A stretch of DNA of 19,704 bases from CAZGVW01 sp964529265. GTDB lineage: Bacteria; Planctomycetota; Phycisphaerae; Phycisphaerales; UBA1924. This document shows positions 1-5,874 of the stretch, one piece after another. The DNA is taken from positions 1 through 19,704 of the forward strand of contig CAZGVW010000148.1 of the NCBI GenBank assembly GCA_964529265.1, given 5' to 3'. The position numbers and the translations under genes were made by a program. Position 1 is the stretch's first letter. The number at the start of each line of letters is the position of its first letter. The notes beneath the pieces were generated by a model. The model searched no databases. It saw only the letters and a program-made list of their open reading frames with translations, and had not been told where the DNA came from.

Positions 1-2
1 AT

Positions 3-23
3 CTACCATCTACCACCTACCAA
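3..23 (+). repeat. Three tandem CTACCA(N) heptamers at the window edge
   Basis: Three consecutive 7-base units, CTACCAT, CTACCAC and CTACCAA, lie just before a C-rich stretch and the rlmE start codon. The left side is cut by the window edge, so the array may be longer. No function is assigned. It could be a small simple-sequence repeat in the leader of rlmE or in the preceding intergenic region. Confidence 0.5.
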
Positions 24-37
24 CTTCCCCTCCCCCC

Positions 38-652
38 ATGCCCCCGAGACGCCAACTCCACGACCAGTTCTTCAAGAAGGCCAAGGCCGAGGGCTACCTT
101 GCGCGCTCCGCGTACAAACTGATCGAAATCAACGAAAAGAAGCGCATTTTCGCGGCGGGCGATCGCGTTCTCGATCTCGGCTGCGCGCCGGGCGCCTGGC
201 TCCAGGTCGCCGCGGAGATCGTCGGCCCGCATGGCCGCGTGCTCGGCGTGGATCTGAAGCCCGTTCAGCACGCTTTTCCGCCGTGTGTTCGCACAATTGT
301 CGGCGATATCAACGAACTGACGCCGGAAGCGCTCAAAACCGCCGCGGAAGGCAGCCCGGCGCCCTTCGACACCGTCCTCTCCGACATGGCCCCCAGCACC
401 TCGGGGGGCGGCGGGGGCTCCTCAGACCATTTCCTCTCCGTCCGCCTGTGCGACCGCGTCCTGGACCTGGCGCCGGCGGTACTGCGGCCGGCGGGGAACC
501 TGGTCATGAAGGTGTTCGAGGGCGAGGCGTACCCCGACCTGCTGAAGCGGACGGCGCATATGTTCCTGTCCGCCAAGGGGTTCAAGCCGAAGGCCAGCCG
601 CGACGTCTCGCGCGAGATGTACGTCATCGCGACGCATTTTCGCGCGCCCTGA
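38..652 (+). CDS. rlmE: 23S rRNA (uridine-2'-O)-methyltransferase RlmE/FtsJ
   Basis: This 204-residue protein matches the RlmE/FtsJ family over its whole length (E. coli RlmE is about 209 residues). The family uses S-adenosylmethionine to 2'-O-methylate U2552 in the A-loop of 23S rRNA at a late step of large-subunit assembly in the cytoplasm. The N-terminal ARSAYKL motif carries the first catalytic Lys (K27). The SAM-binding motif LDLGCAPGAW spans 45-54 and is followed by GVDLKP at 70-75. D116 lies in the SDMAP motif, K158 in MKVFEGE and E193 in SREMYVIA, which completes the K-D-K-E tetrad. A Gly/Ser-rich loop (GGGGGSS, 123-129) replaces the usual short loop after SDMAP. The ATG at 38 is the only start that keeps the N-terminal RNA-binding segment. 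No clear Shine-Dalgarno is seen, only a pyrimidine-rich leader. The gene stands alone, with about 280 bp before the next gene. Confidence 0.95.
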   Translation: MPPRRQLHDQFFKKAKAEGYLARSAYKLIEINEKKRIFAAGDRVLDLGCAPGAWLQVAAEIVGPHGRVLGVDLKPVQHAFPPCVRTIVGDINELTPEALKTAAEGSPAPFDTVLSDMAPSTSGGGGGSSDHFLSVRLCDRVLDLAPAVLRPAGNLVMKVFEGEAYPDLLKRTAHMFLSAKGFKPKASRDVSREMYVIATHFRAP

Positions 653-733
653 GCGTGTTTTTCGGCCCCGCGGCCGATTCCGCACCGGCCGGTCCCCGCG
701 CAGGGGATTATGGGACATGTCCGAGCGGCGATT

Positions 734-757
734 GCCGGGATTTCCGGCATTCCCGGC
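734..757 (+). terminator. Hairpin downstream of rlmE, possible terminator
   Basis: A near-palindrome has the perfect 7-bp stem GCCGGGA (734-740) / TCCCGGC (751-757), with extra internal pairs in the 10-base loop. It is followed by only three T residues. It lies 82 bp after the rlmE stop. It is a plausible weak intrinsic terminator or RNA-end hairpin, but the short T tract means termination is unproven. Confidence 0.4.
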
Positions 758-768
758 TTTACCGAACG

Positions 769-820
769 CGAACACGAGGTATCTTTGAGTCGGCGGAGGC
801 TGCACACCTCCGCGTGTTCG
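769..820 (+). other. Composite stem structure upstream of the PEP-CTERM-like gene
   Basis: CGAACACG (769-776) pairs perfectly with CGTGTTCG (813-820). Nested inside, CGGAGG (794-799) pairs with CCTCCG (807-812). On the 3' side the two stems are directly adjacent and could stack coaxially, leaving a 17-base bulge (777-793) on the 5' side. A further small hairpin, CCAGA-TCAGT-TCTGG, follows at 840-854. The 653-931 gap has no convincing gene, and these structures may form an RNA leader of the downstream secreted-protein gene. Function is unknown. Confidence 0.4.
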
Positions 821-931
821 GGAAAGAGAGTCAGACGGTCCAGATCAGTTCTGGTTTCGGCGCACGCGGCGTGGTTGCGTTTGCGTCGGGCCGGGGCTGT
901 GAGGGGCGTCGCAGGGAATCTCAGAGGTGGC

Positions 932-1708
932 ATGATGAAGCGGCGCTTGGTTTGCGCACGCGGAGGGGTTGTCATGAGCGTTCTGGCCGCGGCAAGCGCG
1001 GCGAACGCCGGCATCTTCTTCGGCTACGACGAGCACAACAGCAACACGACGCCGCTGCCGGAGGCGCAGCGCGTGAACTCGACCGCCGCGGCGGACGACT
1101 TCCATGCGCAACTTGTGGCGCCCCGCGTCGTGAGTTTCGAACCGACGGAGGGCATCGCGCCGAGTTCGGTGTTCCCCGCGCCGGCCTCCGGAACGGGCAT
1201 CAATCCGCTGGTTTCCTTCGGCGACGGGATCACGGCGCAGTTTACGAACGGCGTCGTGCGCTTCCAGACGCCGGGCACGGCGGGCCCGGACGTGCAGCCC
1301 TCCGGCCGGTATCCGACGGACGGCGTGCACTACCTTGCCGCGACGGATTCGACGCTGATCATCGAGTTGAACGAGCCGGTCGTCGCGTTCGGCCTGTGGG
1401 GCATCGACATCGGCGATTTCAACGGCACGTTTTCGATCACCCTGGACAACGGCCGCGGCGGGCCGGCGTTCACGCTCGCGCCGCACAGCGTGAGCGGGCA
1501 GTTGAGTGGCTCGGTGATGTTCCTCGGGATCATCGACGCGGACCATCCCTTCTCGCGCGTGACGATCAACAACTCGAACTACTCGACCGAGGTGTTCGCG
1601 TTCGACGAGATCGTGACGGGCGAACTGATCCCGACCCCGGGCGCCGCGGCTCTGCTGACCCTGGCGGGAATGGCGCTGGCGGGCCGGCGGCGCCGTGCGA
1701 ACGCCTGA
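932..1708 (+). CDS. Secreted protein with PEP-CTERM-like sorting tail, function unknown
   Basis: This is a 258-residue exported protein. The N-terminus is a signal peptide: basic MMKRR, a hydrophobic core, then an AANA cleavage site near residue 26. The C-terminus is I-P-T-P-G-A-A-A followed by a hydrophobic helix and the basic cluster GRRRR. This is the layout of PEP-CTERM-type sorting signals, in the PGA variant typical of planctomycetes, which are removed by an exosortase-like protease. The middle is a beta-rich domain with many Gly, Thr and Asn residues (for example LWGIDIGDFNGTFSITLDNG). It resembles secreted PEP-CTERM proteins in general, and I do not recognise a specific family. The start is either ATG of the ATGATG at 932/935; GAGGTGG just upstream serves as the Shine-Dalgarno, with the better spacing to 935. 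An in-frame upstream extension to 710 is rejected because it would bury the signal peptide. The protein is probably surface or extracellular. Confidence 0.85.
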   Translation: MMKRRLVCARGGVVMSVLAAASAANAGIFFGYDEHNSNTTPLPEAQRVNSTAAADDFHAQLVAPRVVSFEPTEGIAPSSVFPAPASGTGINPLVSFGDGITAQFTNGVVRFQTPGTAGPDVQPSGRYPTDGVHYLAATDSTLIIELNEPVVAFGLWGIDIGDFNGTFSITLDNGRGGPAFTLAPHSVSGQLSGSVMFLGIIDADHPFSRVTINNSNYSTEVFAFDEIVTGELIPTPGAAALLTLAGMALAGRRRRANA

Positions 1709-1719
1709 ATCGAGCGCGA

Positions 1720-1725
1720 TACGAT
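1720..1725 (+). promoter_or_regulatory. -10-like box TACGAT, six bases before the dus GTG
   Basis: TACGAT fits the TAnnnT form of a sigma-70 -10 element and ends exactly six bases before the GTG at 1732. Transcription would then begin at or next to the start codon. No clear -35 or Shine-Dalgarno is visible. The same spacing recurs before the next three plus-strand genes. Confidence 0.45.
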
Positions 1726-1731
1726 GACGGC

Positions 1732-2862
1732 GTGATCGGCCGTCCGCTCCAGATCGGGCCTGCGCGTCTCGAGACGAACCTGCTGCTTGCGCCCATCGCG
1801 GGGTACTGCGACCTGGCGTTCAGGATGGTCACGCGCGCGTGGGGCGGCGTGGGCCTGGCGTGCACCGATCTGCTGTCGCCGCACGGGCTCCTGCGCGGCA
1901 ATGCGCAGTCGATGGACCTGGCGCGCACGAACGACGAGGACAAGCCGGTCGGGATGCAGTTGTACGGCGCGGACGCGGCCATTCTGGAGGGCGGCGCGAC
2001 TTGGGCTGTCGATCACGGCGCGACCGTGGTGGACATCAACATGGGCTGCCCGGTGGACAAGGTGACGAAGAAGAACGGCGGCTCGATGCTGCTGTGCGAC
2101 CCGGATTCGACGCTGCGGCTGGCGGAGCGCGTGGCGGACGCGGTGCGACGGGCATCGGGCGGGCGCGTGCCGACCACCGCGAAGGTGCGCCTGGGATGGG
2201 ACGAGGGGCGGATCGTGGCGCCGGACCTCGGGCCGCGGCTGGCGGGCGCGGGGATTGCCGCGGTGACGGTGCATGGACGGACGACGGAGCAGATGTTCAA
2301 GCCGAGCGTGCGGCTGGAGGGGATCCGCCGCGTGGTGGAGGCGGTGCGCACGGCGAGCGATATTCCCGTGATCGGCAACGGCGACGTGCAGACGCCGGCG
2401 GACGCGGTGCGCATGATCGAGGCGACGGGGTGCGACGGCGTGATGATCGGGCGCGGCGCGCTCGCCGCGCCGTGGCTCTTCCGCGATTGCTGGGCGCTGC
2501 AGACAACGGGCGCGGTTCCGCCGGCGCCGCTGGAGGCCGAAAAACTCGCGACGATCAGGCGGTACTTCGACCTGATGCTGGAGTTCCGCAGCGAGCATTA
2601 CGCGATGACGCAGATCCGGCGGCGGATCGCCTGGTTCGGCAAGCGCCTGGGCCCGTGCAAACCGCTGCGCGAGCGCGTGCGCCTGGCGCGGACGCCGGCG
2701 GACGTGCGCGCGGCGCTGGATGAGTTCGAGGCGGGGGGGCTCCGGTCGTTCGGGTGGGGCGAGTTGAAGGATGAGCGGAGTTCAGCAGGGCGCCGGAGTT
2801 CACCACAGAGTCACAGAGGACACAGAGAGGAAGAGGCGATGAGTTGCGGGGTTTCGGATTGA
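1732..2862 (+). CDS. dusB: tRNA-dihydrouridine synthase (DusB-like)
   Basis: This FMN-dependent enzyme reduces uridines to dihydrouridine in tRNA. It is 376 residues from the GTG at 1732. The TIM-barrel landmarks of the Dus family are in order: LLAPIAGYCDLAFR near 18-31, VGMQLYG at 73-79, the signature DINMGCPVDKVTKKNGGS with catalytic Cys106, TAKVRLGW with conserved Lys151, TVHGRT with His181, then VIGNGDV and VMIGRGA for FMN phosphate binding. The pattern is closest to the bacterial DusB group, but subgroup assignment by eye is uncertain. The GTG start is chosen because no ATG precedes the barrel in this frame after the previous gene's stop, which is 23 bp away. The last 25-30 residues are not family sequence: they are translation of a CACAGAG-type repeat (2799-2831) plus the following bases, so the original C-terminus has probably been replaced or extended. 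Confidence 0.92.
   Translation: MIGRPLQIGPARLETNLLLAPIAGYCDLAFRMVTRAWGGVGLACTDLLSPHGLLRGNAQSMDLARTNDEDKPVGMQLYGADAAILEGGATWAVDHGATVVDINMGCPVDKVTKKNGGSMLLCDPDSTLRLAERVADAVRRASGGRVPTTAKVRLGWDEGRIVAPDLGPRLAGAGIAAVTVHGRTTEQMFKPSVRLEGIRRVVEAVRTASDIPVIGNGDVQTPADAVRMIEATGCDGVMIGRGALAAPWLFRDCWALQTTGAVPPAPLEAEKLATIRRYFDLMLEFRSEHYAMTQIRRRIAWFGKRLGPCKPLRERVRLARTPADVRAALDEFEAGGLRSFGWGELKDERSSAGRRSSPQSHRGHREEEAMSCGVSD
2799..2831 (+). repeat. CACAGAG-type dispersed repeat element at the 3' end of dus
   Basis: The segment contains closely spaced copies of CACAGAG (CCACAGAG, TCACAGAG, ACACAGAG) ending in AGGAA, and it is strikingly AG-rich and AC-rich against the GC-rich surroundings. From general knowledge, very similar sequences translating to motifs such as SPQSHRGHRE occur scattered through intergenic regions and gene ends of many planctomycete and other environmental genomes. 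I cannot check copies outside this window. Confidence 0.55.
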
Positions 2863-3030
2863 GGAGCGCGTGGGGGCGGGCGCGAGGGTCGTCAGGGGGT
2901 TTCAGAAGCATCTGTATCAGGAAGTGGCGTGAGGCCGGGGCAACTATTCGATGGAATCGAAGAGTTGGAGGGGGAGGGGGCGCAACGGGCCGGAAGGGGG
3001 GCCTGTTTGCGTGGGGGGGGCGGTTGGCGT
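2863..3030 (+). other. Gene-free gap between dus and abgT-like gene, G-rich
   Basis: No gene is supported in this roughly 170-bp stretch. The plus strand is strongly G-rich, with several runs of five to eight G residues between about 2965 and 3022 that could form a G-quadruplex on the coding strand just upstream of the transporter start. A possible -35 (TTGCGT, 3007-3012) lies 18 bp before the -10-like box at 3031. Confidence 0.35.
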
Positions 3031-3036
3031 CAGAAT
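3031..3036 (+). promoter_or_regulatory. -10-like box CAGAAT, six bases before the abgT-like ATG
   Basis: CAGAAT matches TATAAT at four of six positions and ends exactly six bases before the ATG at 3043. TTGCGT at 3007-3012 is a weak -35 at 18-bp spacing. No Shine-Dalgarno is visible, which is consistent with a leaderless mRNA. Confidence 0.4.
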
Positions 3037-3042
3037 CGGCCC

Positions 3043-4695
3043 ATGGCTGAATCGACCATGAGCGGGGCGCCGCGGCGGAGGATCTCCGATCGCGCGCTGG
3101 ATTTGATCGAGCGGATCGGCAATGCGCTGCCGGACCCGGTGACGCTGTTCATCATCGGCGCGCTGACGGTGATGGCGCTGTCGCAAATAGGGGCGTGGCG
3201 TGGCTGGAAGGTGGAGCAGCCGATCACGGTGACGGAGACGCAGACCGCGCCGGACGGGACGACGGTCGAGGTGCATCGGGTCGGCTCGAAGACGATCGAG
3301 GCGGTGGGGCTGCTCGATCGCGAGGGGCTGGCGTGGGCGTTCGAGAACATGGTGACGATCTTCACCGGGTTTCATCCGCTGGGCGTGGTGCTGGTGGCGA
3401 TGCTGGGGATCGGGGTGGCGGAGAAGACGGGGTTGATCGGCGCGCTGCTGCGCATGCTCATGCTCATCACGCCGCAGAAACTCCTGACGCCGACGGTGGT
3501 GTTCGTGGGGATCATGTCGTCGATGGCGGCGGACGCGGGGTACGTGGTGCTGCCGCCGGTGGCGGCGGCGCTGTACAAGGCGGTGGGGCGATCGCCGCTG
3601 GTGGGGCTGGCGGCGGTGTTTGCGGGCGTCTCGGCGGGGTACAGCGCGAACCTGCTCATCACGAGTCTCGATCCGCTGCTGGCGGGGCTGAGCACGGAGG
3701 CGGCGCAGATCCTCGATGAGAACTACGAGGTGGCGGCGACGAGCAACTGGTTCTTCATGATCGCCTCGACGATTCTGCTCACGGCGGTGGGGTGGGCGGT
3801 GACGGCGTGGTTCGTTGAGCCGCGGTACCGCACGAAGAGCGTAGAGGACGGCGGGCCGTCGCCGGTTTCGAAGGCGGACCTGGAAGCCGCGGGGCTGACG
3901 ACGATGGAGCGGAAGGGTCTGCGGGCGGCGCTGGTGTGGTTCCTCGCGGCGTGCCTGGGGGTTTCGCTGCTGATTGCGATTCCGGGGGCGGCGCTGCACG
4001 GGGTGAACGCGGCGGGGCGGACGCTGTGGGTGCAGGCGATCGTGCCGATTATTTTCCTGGTGTTCCTGGCGCCGGCGATCGGGTATGGCGTGGCGACGGG
4101 GACGATCCGGGACGCGACGCCGTCGCGCAAGATGGACAAGGGCGTGGCGAAGATGATGGGTCAGACGATGGCGGACATGGGGCCGTATATCGTGCTGGCG
4201 TTCTTCGCGGCGCAGTTCGTGGAGTATTTCCGGCACTCGAACCTGGGGGTGATGCTGGCGATTCTGGGTGGCGAGGCGCTTTCGGCGGCGGACATGCCGG
4301 CGTGGGCGCTGATGACGGCGTTCACGATCGTGGTGATGATCGGGAACCTGTTCATCGGATCGGCGTCGGCGAAGTGGGCGTTCTTCGCGCCGGTGTTCGT
4401 GCCGATGTTCATGCAGGTGGGGCTGAGCCCGGAACTGACGCAGGCGGCGTACCGGGTGGGCGATTCGTGCACGAACATCGTCTCGCCGCTGAATCCCTAC
4501 GTGATCATCATCCTGGTGTTCATGCAGAAGTACGTGCCGAAGGCGGGGATCGGGACGCTGGTCTCGCTGATGCTGCCCTATGCGATGGTGTTCTGGATGG
4601 TGTGGATCATCATGCTGATCGTGTGGATGACGGTGGGCGCGCCGCTGGGTCCGGGGGCGCCGCTGGAGTATGTGGGGGCGGTGGGGGCGGGGTGA
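3043..4695 (+). CDS. abgT: AbgT-family transporter (p-aminobenzoyl-glutamate / antimetabolite type)
   Basis: This 550-residue inner-membrane protein aligns with E. coli AbgT and the MtrF/YdaH pumps from end to end. Members import p-aminobenzoyl-glutamate or export sulfonamide-type antimetabolites using ion gradients, and which applies here cannot be told from sequence. Landmarks are LIERIGNALPDPVTLF at the N-terminus, FHPLGVVLVAMLGIGVAEKTGL, SSMAADAGYVVLPP with the conserved Asp164, the re-entrant hairpin segment IGSASAKWAFFAPVFVPM with Trp445, and GDSCTNIVSPLNPY. About ten membrane helices and two hairpins are expected. A roughly 40-residue soluble insert (about 55-90) follows the first helix and is longer than in E. 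coli. The start is ATG 3043, six bases after a -10-like box; ATG 3058 (residue 6) is the alternative. An in-frame ATG at 2929 would add a non-family G-rich tail and is rejected. Confidence 0.93.
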   Translation: MAESTMSGAPRRRISDRALDLIERIGNALPDPVTLFIIGALTVMALSQIGAWRGWKVEQPITVTETQTAPDGTTVEVHRVGSKTIEAVGLLDREGLAWAFENMVTIFTGFHPLGVVLVAMLGIGVAEKTGLIGALLRMLMLITPQKLLTPTVVFVGIMSSMAADAGYVVLPPVAAALYKAVGRSPLVGLAAVFAGVSAGYSANLLITSLDPLLAGLSTEAAQILDENYEVAATSNWFFMIASTILLTAVGWAVTAWFVEPRYRTKSVEDGGPSPVSKADLEAAGLTTMERKGLRAALVWFLAACLGVSLLIAIPGAALHGVNAAGRTLWVQAIVPIIFLVFLAPAIGYGVATGTIRDATPSRKMDKGVAKMMGQTMADMGPYIVLAFFAAQFVEYFRHSNLGVMLAILGGEALSAADMPAWALMTAFTIVVMIGNLFIGSASAKWAFFAPVFVPMFMQVGLSPELTQAAYRVGDSCTNIVSPLNPYVIIILVFMQKYVPKAGIGTLVSLMLPYAMVFWMVWIIMLIVWMTVGAPLGPGAPLEYVGAVGAG

Positions 4696-4724
4696 GTGTG
4701 AGGGTTCGGTGACCGCGCGTTCTC

Positions 4725-4755
4725 GTGGTGCAGTCCGCGCCCCGGACAGCACCAC
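4725..4755 (+). other. Strong intergenic hairpin between abgT-like and pgl-like genes
   Basis: GTGGTGC (4725-4731) pairs with GCACCAC (4749-4755). After a single A-A mismatch, GTCCG (4733-4737) pairs with CGGAC (4743-4747), leaving a 5-base loop. This gives 12 paired positions with one mismatch. A second inverted repeat, CCCCCA (4760-4765) / TGGGGG (4776-4781), follows. No T tract is present, so these may be a non-canonical terminator, an mRNA-end stabiliser, or an RNA element in the upstream region of the next gene. Confidence 0.5.
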
Positions 4756-4801
4756 CGCGCCCCCAGGCCGGAGGTTGGGGGTCGCGGGGGTGTGGAGGCG
4801 C

Positions 4802-4807
4802 GAGAAT
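4802..4807 (+). promoter_or_regulatory. -10-like box GAGAAT, six bases before the pgl-like GTG
   Basis: GAGAAT keeps the AAT end and the A at position 2 of a -10 element and ends exactly six bases before the GTG at 4814. A -35 at normal distance is not evident, and no Shine-Dalgarno lies at useful spacing. Confidence 0.35.
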
Positions 4808-4813
4808 AGGCCT

Positions 4814-5818
4814 GTGACGGATGACGACGTGAATGCGGATGGCGCACAGGAAAGGGGCTCGGCGGGGCTGAGGCCATATGACCTGGCGGGCGCCCCCGCG
4901 CCGCCGCGGATGCCGGTGGGGGTGGTGTCGTTGCGGGCGGACGTGGATTCGCTGATCGATGCTGTGGCGGCGGACCTGCTCATTCATGCGCACAACTGCG
5001 TGCGGCAGTTCGGGGATTTTCACCTGGCGCTGTCGGCGGGGGACACGGGCGGCGCGGGGGACGCGGCGGAGGGGCTGTACATGCGGCTGATGTACGACCC
5101 GGCGTATCGCGAACTGCCATGGAAGCGGACGCATCTCTGGATGGTGTGGGAGCGGCCTGAGGCGTTCGACCATCCGGAATCGTGCTTCAGGCAGATCCGG
5201 GAGACGATCATCGACCACTCGGACATTCCGCCGGAGCAGGCGCACCCGATTTTCCCGCTGGCAGAGGACGCCGCGGAGGCGTATGAGCGCACGCTGCGCG
5301 AGACGCTGGGCTGGCGCGAGAAGGGGCACGATCGGCTGGACTACGCGCTGCTGTGCCTCGCGGCGGATGGGGGGATCGCGGGGATGCGAGCGGGAGGGAC
5401 GGCGGCGGCGGAGCGCTCGCGGCTGGTGGTTCGGGAAGCCCCCGCCCCCGGAAGTGCCCCCGCCCCCGGAAGTGCCCCCGCCCCCGGAAGTGGCGCCGGC
5501 GGAATTGGCGCGCCAGCCCCCGGAAGTGTGACGATGACGCTCTCGATGCTGAACGCGGCGCGGTTTGTGGATGTGCTGGCGGCGGGAGCGGGTGTGCGGG
5601 GGGCGGTGGCGGCGGTGGCGGCAGCGGCGGATGGACGTGGGCCGGATGCGCGGCGTGGCGGGCAAGATTCTGGAACCCCCGGAACCCCCGGAAACCCCGG
5701 AAACCCCGGAGCCCCCGGAGCCCCCGGAGCCCCCGGAAACCCCCCTGTTCCGGCGCTGGGATTGCGGCCGCTGGCGGGGGAGTTGCGGTGGCGGCTGGAT
5801 CACGCGGCGTGTTTGTGA
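4814..5818 (+). CDS. Degenerate 6-phosphogluconolactonase (SugarP isomerase fold) homologue with repeat insertions
   Basis: The 334-residue product follows the Pgl/DevB layout: FHLALSAGDTGG (family: LSGGxTP), LPWKRTHLWMVWERPEAFDHPESCFR (family: PWxxxxxFxxDERxVPxxxxxSN), EAYERTLRE, LDYALLCLAADGGIAG (family: GxGxDGHxAS), VTMTLSMLNAARFV, and the final LRPLAGELRWRLD. Active Pgl hydrolyses 6-phosphogluconolactone in the oxidative pentose phosphate pathway. Here key residues are lost: the Asp of DER is Trp112, the active-site His is Gly187, and the GGxTP phosphate loop is altered. The protein is therefore probably inactive as a lactonase or repurposed. Two surface loops hold low-complexity insertions: APAPGS repeats before the VTMTLSMLN strand, and eight Gly-X-Pro triplets before the C-terminal strand. 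GTG 4814 is preferred because of its -10 spacing; GTG 4829 or ATG 4910 are alternatives. The 3' end lies 56 bp before the next start. Confidence 0.75.
   Translation: MTDDDVNADGAQERGSAGLRPYDLAGAPAPPRMPVGVVSLRADVDSLIDAVAADLLIHAHNCVRQFGDFHLALSAGDTGGAGDAAEGLYMRLMYDPAYRELPWKRTHLWMVWERPEAFDHPESCFRQIRETIIDHSDIPPEQAHPIFPLAEDAAEAYERTLRETLGWREKGHDRLDYALLCLAADGGIAGMRAGGTAAAERSRLVVREAPAPGSAPAPGSAPAPGSGAGGIGAPAPGSVTMTLSMLNAARFVDVLAAGAGVRGAVAAVAAAADGRGPDARRGGQDSGTPGTPGNPGNPGAPGAPGAPGNPPVPALGLRPLAGELRWRLDHAACL
5438..5527 (+). repeat. 18-bp coding repeat (APAPGS) x3 plus one diverged copy
   Basis: The unit GCCCCCGCCCCCGGAAGT occurs three times in perfect tandem (5438-5455, 5456-5473, 5474-5491), and a diverged copy sits at 5510-5527. 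Each encodes Ala-Pro-Ala-Pro-Gly-Ser in frame within a loop of the pgl-like protein. The CCCCCGGAA core is shared with the arrays at 5672-5743 and 5911-5932. Confidence 0.9.
5672..5743 (+). repeat. Eight 9-bp tandem units of GGA-NCC-CCC type encoding Gly-X-Pro
   Basis: Eight contiguous 9-base units read GGAACCCCC x2, GGAAACCCC x2, GGAGCCCCC x3 and GGAAACCCC. They lie exactly in frame and encode G-T-P x2, G-N-P x2, G-A-P x3 and G-N-P, a collagen-like run. Variation falls almost only in the X codon. The minus strand has G4-G5 tracts every nine bases and could form G-quadruplexes. Confidence 0.95.
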
Positions 5819-5862
5819 GCGGATTGCCGCGGGTTTGGGCTCGGCGCGGGGGCGGGGGTGGT

Positions 5863-5868
5863 TAAGAT
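5863..5868 (+). promoter_or_regulatory. -10-like box TAAGAT, six bases before the MFS/spermidine synthase ATG
   Basis: TAAGAT matches TATAAT at five of six positions and ends exactly six bases before the ATG at 5875. It stands out in a strongly G-rich stretch. No Shine-Dalgarno precedes the ATG. This is the clearest of the four leaderless-type promoter boxes. Confidence 0.5.
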
Positions 5869-5874
5869 TCGCTG

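Noticed and set aside
734..820. Possible riboswitch or c-di-GMP aptamer upstream of the secreted-protein gene, and likewise in 14295-14450
   Set aside because: Hairpins exist, but none of the conserved bases of known riboswitch classes, including GEMM, could be found by eye.
860..885. Sigma-54 promoter before the PEP-CTERM-like gene (GTGGTTGCGTTTGC)
   Set aside because: The GG and GC elements are separated by eight bases, not the required ten, and the flanking consensus is poor.
283..1731. Long upstream part of an 859-codon plus-strand open frame that continues into the dus gene
   Set aside because: It overlaps rlmE and the secreted-protein gene in another frame and has Arg/Gly/Pro-rich composition typical of out-of-frame GC-rich DNA; only the part from GTG 1732 shows Dus motifs.
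5438..5743. CRISPR-like array
   Set aside because: The repeats are contiguous 9-18 base coding units without unique spacers and fall in frame within a gene.
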